Below, one piece after another: positions 23,607 to 37,585 of a stretch of 60,000 nucleotides of DNA. Both the position numbers and the translations under genes were made by a program. The number at the start of each line of letters is the position of its first letter. Position 1 is the first letter of the stretch. The notes beneath the pieces were generated by a model. The model was given only the letters and a program-made list of their open reading frames with translations, searched no databases and was not told where the DNA came from. Origin of the DNA: Phoronis australis (taxonomy: Eukaryota > Phoronida > Phoronidae); NCBI GenBank assembly GCA_002633005.1, contig NMRA01000296.1, positions 228,399 to 288,398 on the forward strand, written 5' to 3'.

Positions 23607-25137
23607 AACAAATTGTGTTTGATATAAATGTGCAGGATGAAATCTCTAAAACTATGCTTGCAGTTTTCTAAATTATCATTTTCGTTTTATGTCACATCTG
23701 TTGTTTCCTTAAAAATCACATTTTGGCAGCCCTTCATGCAAGATAATGTTAAAAACAATTACTAACAATATTTTGGAGAACAGTACACAAAATATGATGT
23801 CTACCATTTCTGACACAAATTGCTTCAAGTTCGGCCACATTTGGTAATTTTTCGTGGGCCCTTGAGAGCGAGTTCCCTCATGTGGTGTATATCGTTTGGG
23901 CAACACTCCTTTTGGCCACAGCTGTAAACTAATCCAAAACAATTGACGAATTCCGTTTTCAAGGACACTTGCACCGTGTCAAAGGCGTCAGGTAACAGGG
24001 TATATTTCTGTGAACTACAAGTACAAAATACCAGAGAACGTGGCTTCACAGTCCTATTTTTATATTTTTTGTCCTACACTCATTGTTGCACTCCGACAAC
24101 CAATTGTCCCTACTGTGTAGAAATGGGTGGATTTATAGGTTAAGACCTAGGAGATACTAATCTGTGCTTCATTATTCTCACAGGGGGTTGGCGAGTTATT
24201 CTTAGAAGTCAAAGCTACAGTGACAACTGCTTGGACTATTGTTTGTATTCATAACTCGGTCACGAAGGGTGGAGAAGTGGTGTTTATTGTCTTGTGATAA
24301 TAGCTTACAAGACAAGTCATTATACGGTTGATAACGGCAGAATAGCAAAACTGGAAAAAAAGCATAACCTACACGTGCGCGTTCTAAGTCAGTGTTTAAC
24401 GACGTTAGGAGACTGTCAACTAAAATTCGAACTGCTTTACACATTAAATCATCGTAGACCAAGACTTCAAGGCCATTTCCAGTTTCCTTTTATTGTCACT
24501 CATTAAACAGTTTGACTACATTGTAAATTTCACTTCTTAACTTATCTCAATTTAATGGTCATTTAGTCACGTGACCATCCCATTTTTGTAGATGTCGACT
24601 AAGGCTTTCAACGTAAAGCCCCACGGAGCGTCAGCCATCTTTAAAAATGTTTCTTTGCCGGGTTCACGTTTTGGGAGAGGGGAGGGGGTGGTTTGGTCCT
24701 TCAATAAAAGAGGTTAATAACACATGAAACTATGGACGCATGGAGATCTTTGCTTGGCTACAAGGCAAGATTCTTTGGGCCGCTAATTTGATTTATTCGA
24801 GGGCGATGGCCTACTTAGCGAAGCGTGGGACTTTCTAATCCAAAATAAGACTGTTGTCAAAACGTTTTGAACTCAGAGGAAATTTCGCAAGTGCTCTAAA
24901 ATCACATGATATTGGCTGATTTAAATGTTAAACATCCTGTTTGTTTGTCCGTGAAATGCGCTCACTTGAGCGCATCGGAGCACTCGACGTGGATTTATCT
25001 GTGCCTATACCCATTCTTTTGTTAAAATTCGCTTTGTTTTTCGATCATTATATGAGGACGTCAAATGATTCTCATAAAGAGGCCGATGTTACAGGCCTCA
25101 TCAATCAAAAGAATATTAATGAACATTTTGTTAAGCT

Positions 25138-25196
25138 CGGTGTGTGTGTGTGTCTGTGTGTGTGCGTGTGCGTGTGTGTGTGTGTGTGTGTTTGCG
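25138..25196. repeat. (GT)n microsatellite
   Basis: About 58 bp of GT dinucleotides with a few C interruptions (gtctgtg, gcgtgtgc). Intergenic. Confidence 0.9.
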
Positions 25197-28100
25197 TTTG
25201 CACTATGATACGACTGTCCTCAACTCATAAAAAGTGAAGAGCTGGCCCATTTAACCGTAGCGTGCATCTGGAATTGAAATCTGGAACTTAAAATTCCTGC
25301 ATTGATTGTTGATCATTACCAAAAAGCAGATGTCGCGTTGAAGGAGCAACACTTGGACATATCTTTTACAAAACTAAATTTAGTTTGCGATAAGTTCGTT
25401 TTAGTAAAGCTTTGAACTGACACGAAGCAGAATGTGTTACGTTGTAAGACACGAGTTGTAGTGCATAGTTACACTTTATACAAATTCTTTCTTCATTACC
25501 AAAAACTACTGAAGCAAAACCACAACGCCAGAGACGCTTGTGGTTTATGATTGGCGGAAGCCGAGCGTTCCAATGATTAATTCCTTTCGAGTTCTCAAAG
25601 GTGTGTTTGTTTTTGTAAGCGTGTATCACGCTACTGAAACATATTGCCAGCGGCTGGTCATCCCAGCTGGTCACGTCATAAGAACTAAAGTGTCGTGGTC
25701 AATGGATTTTATATTCTAGTCAGGTTAGGAAATGTAATGCCAATTGGGGGTCGTTCTGTGTAAACTTAAACTCACCAAACTACATTTTACTGAACACTTG
25801 TTAGCGCTACCATCACGATGGCCCCCGTTTTCGATTTGTTTTGGAACACTTTTGTAATCTAGGGTTAAATCGAAAGACTATTGGCCTTTGTGAAGACTCC
25901 TCGGGAACGAACTTTGTCGCTAACAGTTCATTAGTCAAAGACTGCTAATAATGATTTGCTTTTTTGTGGCGACAGTGATTTGACACTAGAAAAGGCGGTG
26001 CTTGATTCGTTTGAATTGTCTTTCTTTTTCTATGTCTATCTGAAAATGCATGGTATTTCGGGTATTGTCGAAGATACGCGTGCATTCGGGAAACGCTACT
26101 TTTAGTTTTGCGTTGGACCAATCCGAGCATTGTGATCACTACGCGTAACTAACCTCTGAGATGTAAAGGAAATGCATTGATCTTGTGAACAAAAGTCAAA
26201 GAAAGAAGTCTGTTAATATTCACGTATTTCACTAAGTATGAATCCCATACACAAGCATATTTCAACACGGGGCGCAAAATATTGTTGCTTTGCATGATTT
26301 TGGCTGAAGCTTTCACTAGGAGTTGGCCTGTTCACAAAACAATGAATTTCCACTTTTGTGACGGCTTGTTGACGGAGGGCATCTTTCTCCTCCCTGAAAT
26401 GCCTTCGTTGTTGCGTATGGTGGAGATACAAAAGTAGGCTTACTCTATTATGCGGAAAGTGTGTGCTTCTCGACACGCGAAAGCGACGGAATAAATATGC
26501 TTGACACCCAAAAGCAATTAGAAACGTCTTAGACAGGTTAATAAACCAAGCCTAACGTAAACTCGAATGCTGGTGTGTCTATCAATTAATATCATTTTTC
26601 GAACAAAAACAAAGCACAAAGTTATCATTAAAGGATTTACGTGTGATCTGATGGACCTTATTATTCATACCATGCAGTTTCATGAAGTTTGGTGTTTCTT
26701 CTTCTGATGTGGTTACGAAGAAACGATGAAACGACAGCCGTTTGATAACCTATTGAACACTGATGAGCTATGTCTGAGAACATATTCCTCATACTCTGTT
26801 TTGGGCACGCAATAATATTTGACTGAACCGCATGAATTATTTAAAACATTCTCAGCAAAACTTAAAAACACACTGATAATTTACATCTGTCAGTCCTTTG
26901 ACACCAGCTTCACTATATCGTATACCCAGGTGTCAGTCGAGAGATCATATCTGAAGTGTACCATAAAACAACGAATGGTACTTTTGGAATTCCATCATAA
27001 ATGATTAATGATCGGAAAATTTGATGGCTGCTTGAAGCCATAACGACATATGTCACCTTGCCATGCAATGTAGCGAGGAGGAATGTCAGCGATATCGCGC
27101 AATAGACGCAGTTACCTCGCGAATTTAAGATCTGACGCGACATTGGTTGCAAATCGTACGTAGGAATGTCCAATAAAAATATAGTTAGCTGATCACGAAC
27201 AGCGAGAGGCTGCAAAATCGGAGCCTTTGAGTGAATTCGAAACAGAATATTTGAGAACCTGCCGTGAGAAGATTTTATTGAAATATGAAATATGTACCAT
27301 TCGAGCAACCCATATTTGCATCTACGAAAATAGTCTATTCTATTAGAGAATTTTTAGAAATAATTGATTTTGTTGTGCGTAGTTTGCGTTTTTGTATTCC
27401 CTATTTGTTTGCCGTCGACTTCCTCGGTTCAAGGGGTGGAATTATTTCCGTTAACACCGCGCATCTAAATTCCAGCTACGATCCCCTAAACTCTAGTCCC
27501 AGACAAGCTGACAACAAACCCCGCGTTATAAATCTCCAAAACCGTGACCCAACACTCCCAACATAACCAAAAATGCTCCTTACCCATCTACCTAACTCCA
27601 GTCCCTAGACTAATTGGACCTACCCTCTGACACAGCACCACCTATTCGGAAACTGTGAAAGAGTGTTTAATTGGAGCATCAGTAGAAATCAAAAACCTAA
27701 CTCGAAATTTCTGCACTAGATTTTGTTTGTTTGTTTTTTGATAGACTGAACGAACCTGGGGTGGTGATGTGTTTTGGTATAGCGTCTTACATGAAATTGA
27801 AGTGAGGTGTGGATGAATTGTATTTAAACATAAATAAATTTTCACTTGACGAGGCATACTCTACACTTTATATTATTGAAAAGAATAGTAAGAATGGAGC
27901 ATGACAATATACGTTTGCTGAAATACACATTGTATTTGTCACGTGTTATCGATCACAATCATGAACTATGGCTGGAAAGTTCTGTACATTTTTACTGTTT
28001 ACTATGCACTTACAATGTACGGTAACTGACCCGGTTTAGCTGTAAAAGATTATGAGCTCTCGAGACTGCCATCAAAATCGCAGGACAGTTTTCCACCTAC

Positions 28101-31100
28101 ACTCAAATCGATTAGCTAAGTCAATAAGCAACTAATCGTTTTCTCAAGTTCAAATTGATGTTTTGAAATGCATTTTATGAAAGGGGCGTTTAGGGCTTTC
28201 AGATTGAATGGTATTTAATCCACATATAAAAACGATTATAATACTTTAGACCGCGTCTATTTTAAAGGTAAAACACCAAAAAATAAAAAAAAAATTGAAA
28301 AGTTTTCTACTCAACTTTTAGAAACTACTCGAATCTATGCTGGTAGTAACGTGACAGTGAAGATTATTTGAAAGATGTAATATTGATTCAGTCATAAAGA
28401 AGTCATGTGACTTTCAAACTGGAGAATGGTTGTCTATGACTGAAGTTCGTACATGCGCAGACACGTTCACCTCCGAGGGGAAGTTTGAGGTCATTACAAT
28501 AAACGAGGTGTTCTGGATGAACATTAGCTTGCACTTGCGCCTAAAAAATCTTCTGAACCAGTGAACTGAACAACACGTCAACCTCATCTGCCATTTTGCT
28601 AGAACTGGCTGATAAGATCCCGACCACGGCACCCGCGAAACACTCGTATGAAACTTTTTGACCACGGAACACTTTCCTGGTTTGGCATAGGCGGAAGCAC
28701 AAGCTCGTCACGTGTACGCATAACACAATATGAAACACTCGCGTAAAAGCTAGTTTCGTTGCACTTAATGATCTGAATTTGAAATTCCATTTACTACGTA
28801 AGCCAACACTGCCGTGCTTTCATATATGCACGACAACATGAACATTACTCTATCCGACAGTACACCAAAACGAATTGATCTGCCAACGACATAAAATGAA
28901 CCTACTTTGGAAAGGTTGGTCAACCGTGTCAAACTGACGGCATTTTGATACTGTCTCGCTTGCTGACGACTTGAACAGTCTGTTTGGAGATGGCATTTTT
29001 CATTTTGATATGCAAGCGTTTGACAACATTTTGTGAAGCTCAGCTGAGTAATTTAGATTATTGTTTGTGCATTGGGCGATCAGGAGACATAATTATGCCA
29101 CTCATTAATTAAGTGATATGCAGCGCCATCTTCAGTCTTTGAAAACTGTCCTCATATTGGGCAGCCGTTCCTAATTATACGATAACACCATGAACTGGGA
29201 ATGAGATGCATTCAACACCGGGATGATCCATAGTTGCTAACTTGACTCAGCTCAGTTTGAAGTTTGCTGGGCAACTTTATTAGCACTGAATGGGGAACTT
29301 AAACAAAAATATTGCTAAAGTTACTTTTTTTCTCTCTAATCAAACTAAATAAGTTTGTGGGCCTGGAACACATAGCATTGTCTTGAACGACTTGGCACTC
29401 GTCCAAACCTCTCTTACTGGTTCCTAGCCCAAACTAACTCATGCCTTGAAGAACATGACCATGAGAGGGCGCTGAATAAAGTAGAATAATTGCCTAACTT
29501 TTTGACATAGAGGTCATCGATAAAGAAACTACTAAGTAGTCTCGACTAGCGTAAGACAGTTCATCAATGGTGACAATAGACGGCCGGAAAACATGAAAGC
29601 GATTTACAAATAGGTATCGCCTTTTGTCGTAGACCGGGCGTTGATTACAACTTGTGAAATACTATATGAAAGGAGGATACGGCACAACACTGATACATAT
29701 CAGTGAACCCATGGGCGGACCTTGAAGCAAGGAAAGTTTTCAAACACGAAAAGCATTACTGTATTTAATTGAAAATATTGACGTTTACGCTCATGAGCCT
29801 GAAAGGATCCAGGCAATAGCCCGTATACTTTGAGGTGATCGCATGGCCTAAAGTTGTTTTACAAATGTCAAATCTTGTCGCGTATTCTTATCAATATCAG
29901 GCGTGAACTAAAAATGTTATTATTGTTATTTTGTAAAACTCACGTAAAAAGAAACATTTGAGTTGGAAATTCACAACAGTTAATGACATAATGCTAAGAC
30001 TTCGCCGTTGTTTTTTCATCTGAGCTACACTAAGAGAAAAACGTATACATTTACCGGATAGCCATTGGTCTTGAGCTATGTTCTAATACATGTCTGTCTC
30101 TACACTCAGATAGTCGTATGCGATTTCGTATGGTTCGATTGTAGCACACGACGAAACATGAGTTGAACAATTGCAGAAAAATGGAACGTGCTCAATAGAC
30201 TTTTTAACTCGAAAAGGGCCTGACATAACACACTCCTATTAATTACAAAAGACAGTCATTTATGATGCCGCATACCATCAATCGGATTTGGAAGACAGCA
30301 CTTGTGTAGAAGAGCACATATGAACTGCAACAATACAAGGCAGCCTCAGTAGTGCCTTGATAAACATAAATGACTCGAGAGTACGATTCGTTCCAACACC
30401 CTTACCTTTCGTGCATAGGGTAGGTACCATGTTGTCTAAATCCGAAGTTGCAAAAACTTCCAAAATAACGAGACATAAAACAATCCAAGACGTCCCGGGT
30501 CTCAAACAAATTAATTCCATCGACATTTCCCTTGGTTATATTAAAGTTGTCTTGATAATTTCTCTTCTCCCCGCTTAGACTAGTTGTAAGAGAGAAAATT
30601 CCTCTCCACAGATAACAAAAGCTGCCAAGCTGTGCATCTTAATGCACGGTTCTGCCACAAAACGTCAAACAGGCAAGACAGGCATAGTTTCCATTTTTCT
30701 CAATGTCTTTTGTGCCGATACGTTATCTCCAATTAAACGTTCCCGCTTCGTCTCTCCTCAAGAACGTCTACGCGTGTGCTCAACTCAGGGTTAACATGTA
30801 AAGCCCATAAATATGCGCCGTGGTTAAAACCAAGTGCTAACTCGACATAGTTTCAGCATTTGATCGCTTCTTTGAAATGCAAACTCCCGGGAAAACTGCC
30901 GTAAATTTCAAAATCACTCCGATGTGTACCATACAACTCGATTTATGCTGTTTTATAGTCTGTTTTTGTCAATCAGTCACACGCTTGACTGATCTAAAAG
31001 CGGGCGTTGAGCGCAACTCGCACGCACAGAGGCCTCTCAAAAGCGATAACACGAAACAAGGGTTAGATCAAACGACGGAAGATATAAGACACTTCAAGGG

Positions 31101-34100
31101 TAATATTTACGCTATCGCTTTTGTATGCAGAGTTCTTAATCGCTCGCGAAGCCCGAAGGAAACAAAACTGGCGGAAATTAGAACAAATTAGCAAACACGA
31201 TAAAACTTCATTGGAGCGTGCCGATCCTTTGAAAGAATGAATTTTTCAGACGGAGTCCCTTGAGGTGTTTCGTGGTTTCTTTAATTAAAGGTTATGTTAT
31301 CGTTGTAGTGTTCTCTATCATCTATCTTCACTATCGCTTATATAGTCAAGAAAGTTTGGAGTTTAAGTACATGTATGGCCTCACGCGGCCCATAATGAAG
31401 AAGTGTACCAGTCCATTTTAAACGTCGTGCATACTTGTACCGGGGCGTAATATGTTAGAACGCCACGGAGCGCCCGCGTCTTTGAAACCATTGTTTAGGT
31501 TCGCGTTTTGCGGTGGAACATTTCGTTTTGTTACTCTAACGAGTTAGCGTTCCTACATGTAGTTGCGCACACAATAAAAAATGGACCGAATGGAGTGGCT
31601 TTCGTTGCTTCAACTGAAAGATCCATCACATATATCTTGATTTATTCCTGTTTGAAGTTTACGATTTCGGCTTGGCCTAATTACTTCTGCGTGTGCAAAG
31701 TATAGAAACAGACCCCCTAAATCATTGTATAAACAAGGTTAATTTAGAAATAGGTTATGCATTAATTAAATGATTTACTTGTACACATGGCCATCGATAC
31801 AAAATGCAACATATAAACAAGGGCTATGTACACTATTGTTGGGGCCATAATACACATATTTCACAATTGAGATGTCAGGTTTACTTACAATTTTATAAAT
31901 GTTTAACATTGAAGGATTTGTCCACATGCTCTCACTTAAAAACCTAACTCTAACTTTAGAGAAAGTGTAGCAAACCACCAAAATGTGATATTCATACGCG
32001 AACACAATACACACGCTCTTCACACTGACTGCCAGTTGTCATTGCCAGTTTATGTTTAGGACTAAGTAGACGTGTAAAACATTGAACAAACAATTTTGGA
32101 AGACAATTTTTTAAGGTCAAAATTACGTTTGCAATTCTTAAGTTGCCGACTTTACTCCCAAAAGTATTCAAATGTTAGCTGGCAAATTTTGACGAAAATC
32201 GAAAATGCTGATTGACAGATAATACGAACGGATACGTGCTAGCTCCAACTCAAACGTGTGCTTTGACGAAAGTATGCAGTAATCGAGATTCTGAAAAAAG
32301 CTGTGATGTTTATGCCTTTGAAGTATTTGCATACAAAAGCGAAATATTTTGCTAAACAAAACTTATCAAGCAGATCACTATATAAATTACTGTAATAATT
32401 TCTTTGACGCTACACGCATGCAACTCACACATTCCTACATTTTTAGGAGGCGGTTATAGAATGGCAGTGGCTTTTGTATTCATGGTCATTGACAAAATAA
32501 TAAAACATTCATTTTCTATTTTTAGAAAATATAGTTTTTGTGAAGTGTTGTGTGTAACAGTTTTATTCATCGTTTCACTATGTGAAACTACTTATCAAAT
32601 ATTTTCATTTTATGTTGGAGGACAGAGTCTTTAATCTTTTCCTGTCGTCACGCCCCAATATTTACACGTACGGCAACCGTAATTAACCGAGGGGTTGCCT
32701 AGTGCAGCGCGATAATGAATCGATGGAATAGCAATCTTCCCTTACCACGCAAACAAACCTATCAACCCATTCACTCCTTCAATTGCCCGATCGTGAACAT
32801 ATCTTTGTATTTAGTGCTTACTGACAAAACCAAATAACGGCAAATCGTTTGTATGCAAGGCGTTTCCACGGCAAAAGCACGACTTTGAAAATCCGTGTTC
32901 TTTTTCTTTCTTACGCCCCGCTGTGTGCAAACATTTAATGGATAGGCGAGTAAGTCGCCAAAACACTGGAACGGGTTTCAACGTTAAAATAATACCGCGC
33001 TTCGTTACTGCATACGCTGCTGTCAAGCTCTCTGTCAAAATCATAACTTTTGACTTGCACCACGTGCTGTTATGGAACATTCCTGAACTTATTTCTTACT
33101 CAGGTTAGAAGAGAGTTCTAGGCTTGCAAAGAAGTGACAGTTTTTCTTTGCTTGAAACAACCGTCCGTATCAAATGGACTACTTGTTCCTGGTCGCAAGC
33201 TATAACAAAATGTACCTTCTTCCCAAGCCTAAAAGCCACTTCTAATCTGCCTGGATAAAAGCTAAGTCCAGTCGTAATGAACATGACATGTTTTTCTATT
33301 CTACGTGGCGTAGGTGATAAGAATATAACAAAATAAATTCTATAAATGTATCGCAAAGAAAGATTGAATATGCAACTATATGTAATGCACCCAAATAAGT
33401 AATTACATGTACCCATGATGTGTGGCTACACATTGCGGCAAGCCTGGGTTCCAGAAAAAAGGCTGCAAAAGTTTTCATGTTAGAGGGAAAATAACTTGAA
33501 CAAAATTCGAACACTCCAGCTCATTAATTGTATCAAAAATCCACGTTTATAAAAGCCTGAGTCTATTAAAACCACGTTTCACATTCTGTTGAATCTGTAT
33601 TCGGAGTCTTTCATGTACCAACGTACTTCTTCAATCGTTGATTAAGGGGGCCCCTGTTTTTCTCCGTACGAGACCCGCGACACAAAACCACAAAACAATA
33701 TTTATCCACACCGTTTTCCCTAGCGCCTTTTTTCTCGAAGATATTATTGGCTTTTGTTTTTAACTTTAGCCTAAAGTCGGAAATCTGACTTCAGTCAAAA
33801 GTTACGTTTCTTCTTTTCCGTTCCTCGAAACGTTAATTGTCTTCCGTCCAGTCGAGAAGACTATTGATTTCTGTCCTTTGTTTTTGAGTTGTAGACAGAT
33901 TTTCTGACCTTTAACCTTAGTCTATTGTCGTGAAACAGGTCTGTTCATCCGTAGATGCTTTTAGCCGAAAGTCACAAGCCAAAATCCAATAGAATCTTTG
34001 AGAAACAAACCGCTGTTGCCGCCAGGTTTTTATGGCTCGAACCCACACGGTCTTTTTCAATCAATATTTTTCAAACGAATCGTCTGACAGTAAACCGCTG

Positions 34101-35308
34101 GTTGCGCACTCTATTGGGGCGGATTATATTGCCAGTTTGCCAAAAATATTCGATAAGTTTACAGTTTTGTCAACCATTGAATTATTTCCTGAACTATTAC
34201 ATTAGGTGTAAAGCCAAGGTTAATGACTGTGTAGCTCCCTCAAATGAAAAAATGGAGTGGGTCAGGTCAATCACGTGGTCTAAATGCGGAGTGATTGGCG
34301 CGAATGGTATTCAATAGTTCTTTAATTTTGTTTTGAATAAAAAAGTCTACCCATCTGCTTTGTTTTATCAGAATCTGGAAGTCATTCTGAATGCACAAGC
34401 TGATACTTTGTCTGCAAATACATCTACCCTTCAGACAAATGTAAACTGGATAAACATAGCGGTAATGCCATATTGTAGCTTAGTTGTCAAGAATGTTTGT
34501 AATATTGTCCCCACTCTGAAACCTGGCAGTCGTGTATTTGTGATTTTGGGGTGAATAATACCAAATTCACATATTGTAAGTTTTTGGCATATAGATTTTT
34601 TTACGATCGACCTAGGCAAACAGGCATGGATTCGTTGAATTTCGGTAACTTTTGCAAGTTATGCATTTTTGTTAGGTGTCCTGAGACTGACTAGTCAGTA
34701 GCGAGGGCTTTCGTTGAACCAGTTTGTGATTTCGACAAGATCAGCCAGTTAAGCTGTGGTCTTAGCCCGTAATCAGACTTGATGTTTAGTCCGTATATCA
34801 GAGATGTGAGTAGCCTGAGGACCAGAGCAGCAAATTACGACCTCTCATCAAAGGAAACAGAAAAAATCCGAAAAACGTAAAAATATTGCAAACGAATAAG
34901 ACAGTTCGCTCAGGAATTAATTACGGAACAATGACTTGAACATAACACACGTATTTGACAGAGCAGGTCCTCAAGTAGTGGGGTGGGGTGTTTCTGAAGA
35001 ACAAAAACGTTTGTTACGTCAAATAGTAGGCATTGTGAAACAAGGAACAACGAATGAGAAGACATATACCTCGTATACACGAAACCTAGCAACCCCAACA
35101 TTCACAATGGTATCTCCCTTACACATGCCCAACCTCTTTCTTATAAGCAATCATCGGATTAAAAATTTGAATAAGAATTCTGATACAGGCCGATTAATAG
35201 TATTACAAATTGCACTATCTTTCGTTTTTTGTTGTGGTTTTCATTGATTTTCATTTTTGTCTTCTTGCATAACTCACCTTATCAAAATCTTTATAAATAA
35301 CCCTGCCG

Positions 35309-35461
35309 ATTTTTTCATTTATCTACTTTGAGGCAAATTTGCTTCTATGCAAAGATTCTTAATGAAGATTCACAATTAGAAATAACATTTTTGATTTCCT
35401 CATTTATTTACTTTGAGGCAGATTTATTTGTACACAGAAATTGTTAATGAAGCGTCACAAT
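35309..35461. repeat. Tandem duplication, ~84-bp spacing
   Basis: Two diverged direct copies, about 35,309-35,378 and 35,393-35,461. Both carry CATTTAT.TACTTTGAGGCA followed after about 30 bp by TTAATGAAG..TCACAAT. Intergenic. Confidence 0.65.
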
Positions 35462-36643
35462 AACATAGATATATCCGTCTTATCTAAACAGTGGATACAT
35501 AAAATACGTAAGTATTGCATATCTTTGAGTAAAATTCATCATACACTACGAATACTGTGTTAGACCACCACGCAAGTAGATTCAACATGGCCACCGGAGT
35601 AATGTCAACTATTAAATAAAGCTTGCATTTACGAGCAATCTCCATGTTGTAATATTAATGATTCATCGTAAATACCATAACCCAAGGGCTTATAACTAGC
35701 ATAATTATTAGATGAACAAAAGTTCATTATTTTCACGATTACGCACCTTCAGTTTCATTAGAGTCGTAATTTATTCTGGGGTGACGTGGTCGTAGGGGCA
35801 ATATTTCCTTCACTACAGGCCNCGACAGGTATCTCAAGAAAACAAGCCCATATGCTAAGTGGTAAGTTGGTCGGTAAAACTGTTTACTTAACCTCATTGG
35901 TGATTGATAGGATTTGCACAATATATACAGAAATTATACATACTTATTCTTCATCGCTATTATATTAGTGTGAATTAAACGATGTGTAAATATTTTGTAT
36001 TGCGTCAGAGGTACACCAATGCGCGTGCAGTGTCGGTAAGCAGTCGTGTCTCGACTGAGAACGTACTATTTGTTTCGTGTGATGAAGTACGGTTAACTTT
36101 GCTTTTAATTGTGCAAAATTTTAATGTTTATTCGAGGGGGGGGGGGCTCAGATCCAATTTCAAGTGTCAAATTCGTGACGGAACTATGGCTAGTAAGTAT
36201 GGGCTCTCCCGCGATATCCCAGGCGACCGGCAGTGGCGCTGCGCACTACGACTCCGTTTCCGTCGTCTGCTCCACTGTGCAATGAAGAAAATTAAATTGA
36301 CTTCATTTTTAAAGAAAATGGAACCTGAGTGACGATGAAAAAACAGAAGCTGCTGGTAAGATGTGAATTTTAATCGAAGCCTTAGTGAATCAGTCAGAAA
36401 CTCATAATTCTCTCTTTGTCAAACCTTGACTTAAGACGATTTTCAAAGCAATCCCGTCATTATTGCCAACACGAAAAACGGATTTGGTCTTTTGGGCATT
36501 TGAAGACTATTTTAAATACAACAAATTTGTTAAGAACCGATTGCACAAAATGTAAAACGTGTAATAAGCATAACAAAAAGAAGTTGGTTTCGCGCGCAAA
36601 CGCTGTGGACCATAAACAAGTAGGACTCTTAGTAGTAGTTAAA

Positions 36644-36722
36644 TCGTGGTGGTGTAGTGGTAAAGCACGCGCGCTCTATCTGCCAGGTCGTGAGTTCGAG
36701 TCTGTGGTACTTGTAGTTTTTC
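36644..36722 (+). repeat. tRNA-like SINE head or tRNA pseudogene
   Basis: GGTGTAGTGGTAAAGCACGC resembles the D-arm/A-box part of a tRNA. GAGTTCGAGTC at 692-702 (36,692-36,702) resembles the B box, and a T-run follows at about 36,717-36,720. The stems are too imperfect for a working tRNA. Most likely a tRNA-derived short interspersed element. Confidence 0.5.
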
Positions 36723-36829
36723 CTGTTTGATACGTTCTCCATGTTTTTTTTTTGCTTTTTTTCTTGGATAATTCTTTAGAAATCAAGGAAAATGCTTGAT
36801 TTTTAGAGGAAAAAACAGTGCTATGCGCA

Positions 36830-37258
36830 TCAATCGTGGTTTGCGCAAATGCTTACAGCCGGACAAAATGTTGCCCCCACCGTCTTGTGATATCCTAGAT
36901 CCGCCACTGCTTTTAGTCGTAAGATATCATTATACAGATTTTCCAACTCACCTTTCTTGCGGTAGGTGTCAAACTTGGGTCTAACATGAAAATTATTACC
37001 CAGTGCGAGAAAGTCCTTTTCTGCAGCGTCCAAATCATAGTCATACCGGTTCACATAGGTATCACGTTCCTCTGGTAGTTTAACGTCACTCTGGTAGAGA
37101 CTGCGCAGTTTCTCCATGAGATTCTTCTGAGACGTGAGCTCATGTTTCGCTTTGTTCTCATCAGTTATTGTATCTATGTTCAGTTGAGAGTAGAGTTTTG
37201 TTCCGAAAGTACGAATGTAACGGAATAAAGACTGTGAACAATGAAAAGTGTCGTGCGT
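36830..37258 (-). mobile_element. Coding relic resembling retroelement polyprotein
   Basis: A continuous 142-residue minus-strand frame, charged and helical-looking, with the segment FLALGNNFHVRPKF. The pattern (F/L)-LxLGxxFxxxPKF followed by a helix is typical of the region just before the reverse transcriptase core in Penelope-like and some other retroelements. No polymerase domain remains downstream. An exon of an unrelated gene is possible, since AAAG|GTGAGT could be a splice donor near 36,952. The family assignment is inference. Confidence 0.4.
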
Positions 37259-37585
37259 TTAATTCTGCCTGTCAAAATCGAGAACGCTAGTGCGGGCTTG
37301 GAAAAGCTACACTGTAGGGTATATTAGGGCTTCATAGTCGGCTACAGATTGATTCCAAAAGTGGAAGTCTACGTAAAACAATACATTTCTGAAGAGAATT
37401 CTGTTTACACACAATGAGCAGAAAATCGGTGTTGAAATTAAGTGTCATGATCTTGTGGCCTGTAGAAATGAAAAAACATCAGAAATCGTACGTCACGGTG
37501 ATTTTGTTTCACGCTTTGGCTCCGTCTATGGAAGCTTGGTGGTTCTGTAACGTGATTGTAAACTCACTCATGTTTTTCATTTCAG

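Larger units (their letters stand above)
22331..36643. other. Gene-poor stretch between the two divergent genes
   Basis: Over 14 kb lie between the first recognised TSPEAR-like exon and the transporter exons. It must hold the missing 5' exons and promoters of both genes, but I could not identify them. Short open frames are scattered and lack family motifs. Supportable contents are the 42-bp and 21-bp tandem arrays, a (GT)n tract, a duplicated segment near 35.3-35.5 kb and one ambiguous base at 35,822. Confidence 0.5.

Noticed and set aside
23288-23627. Leu/Ile/Met-rich and Asn/Ser/Met-rich frames
   Set aside because: Products of the 21-bp minisatellite, open in both directions by arithmetic.
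26913-27308. 131-residue minus-strand frame
   Set aside because: No family signature as a whole; only its 29-codon middle part was kept as a weak signal-exon candidate.
36186-36355. Possible N-terminal exon of the SLC28 homologue
   Set aside because: The GCTG|GTAAGA donor gives phase 0 or 1 in the open frames, not the phase 2 required by the exon at 37,586, and no CNT signature is visible.
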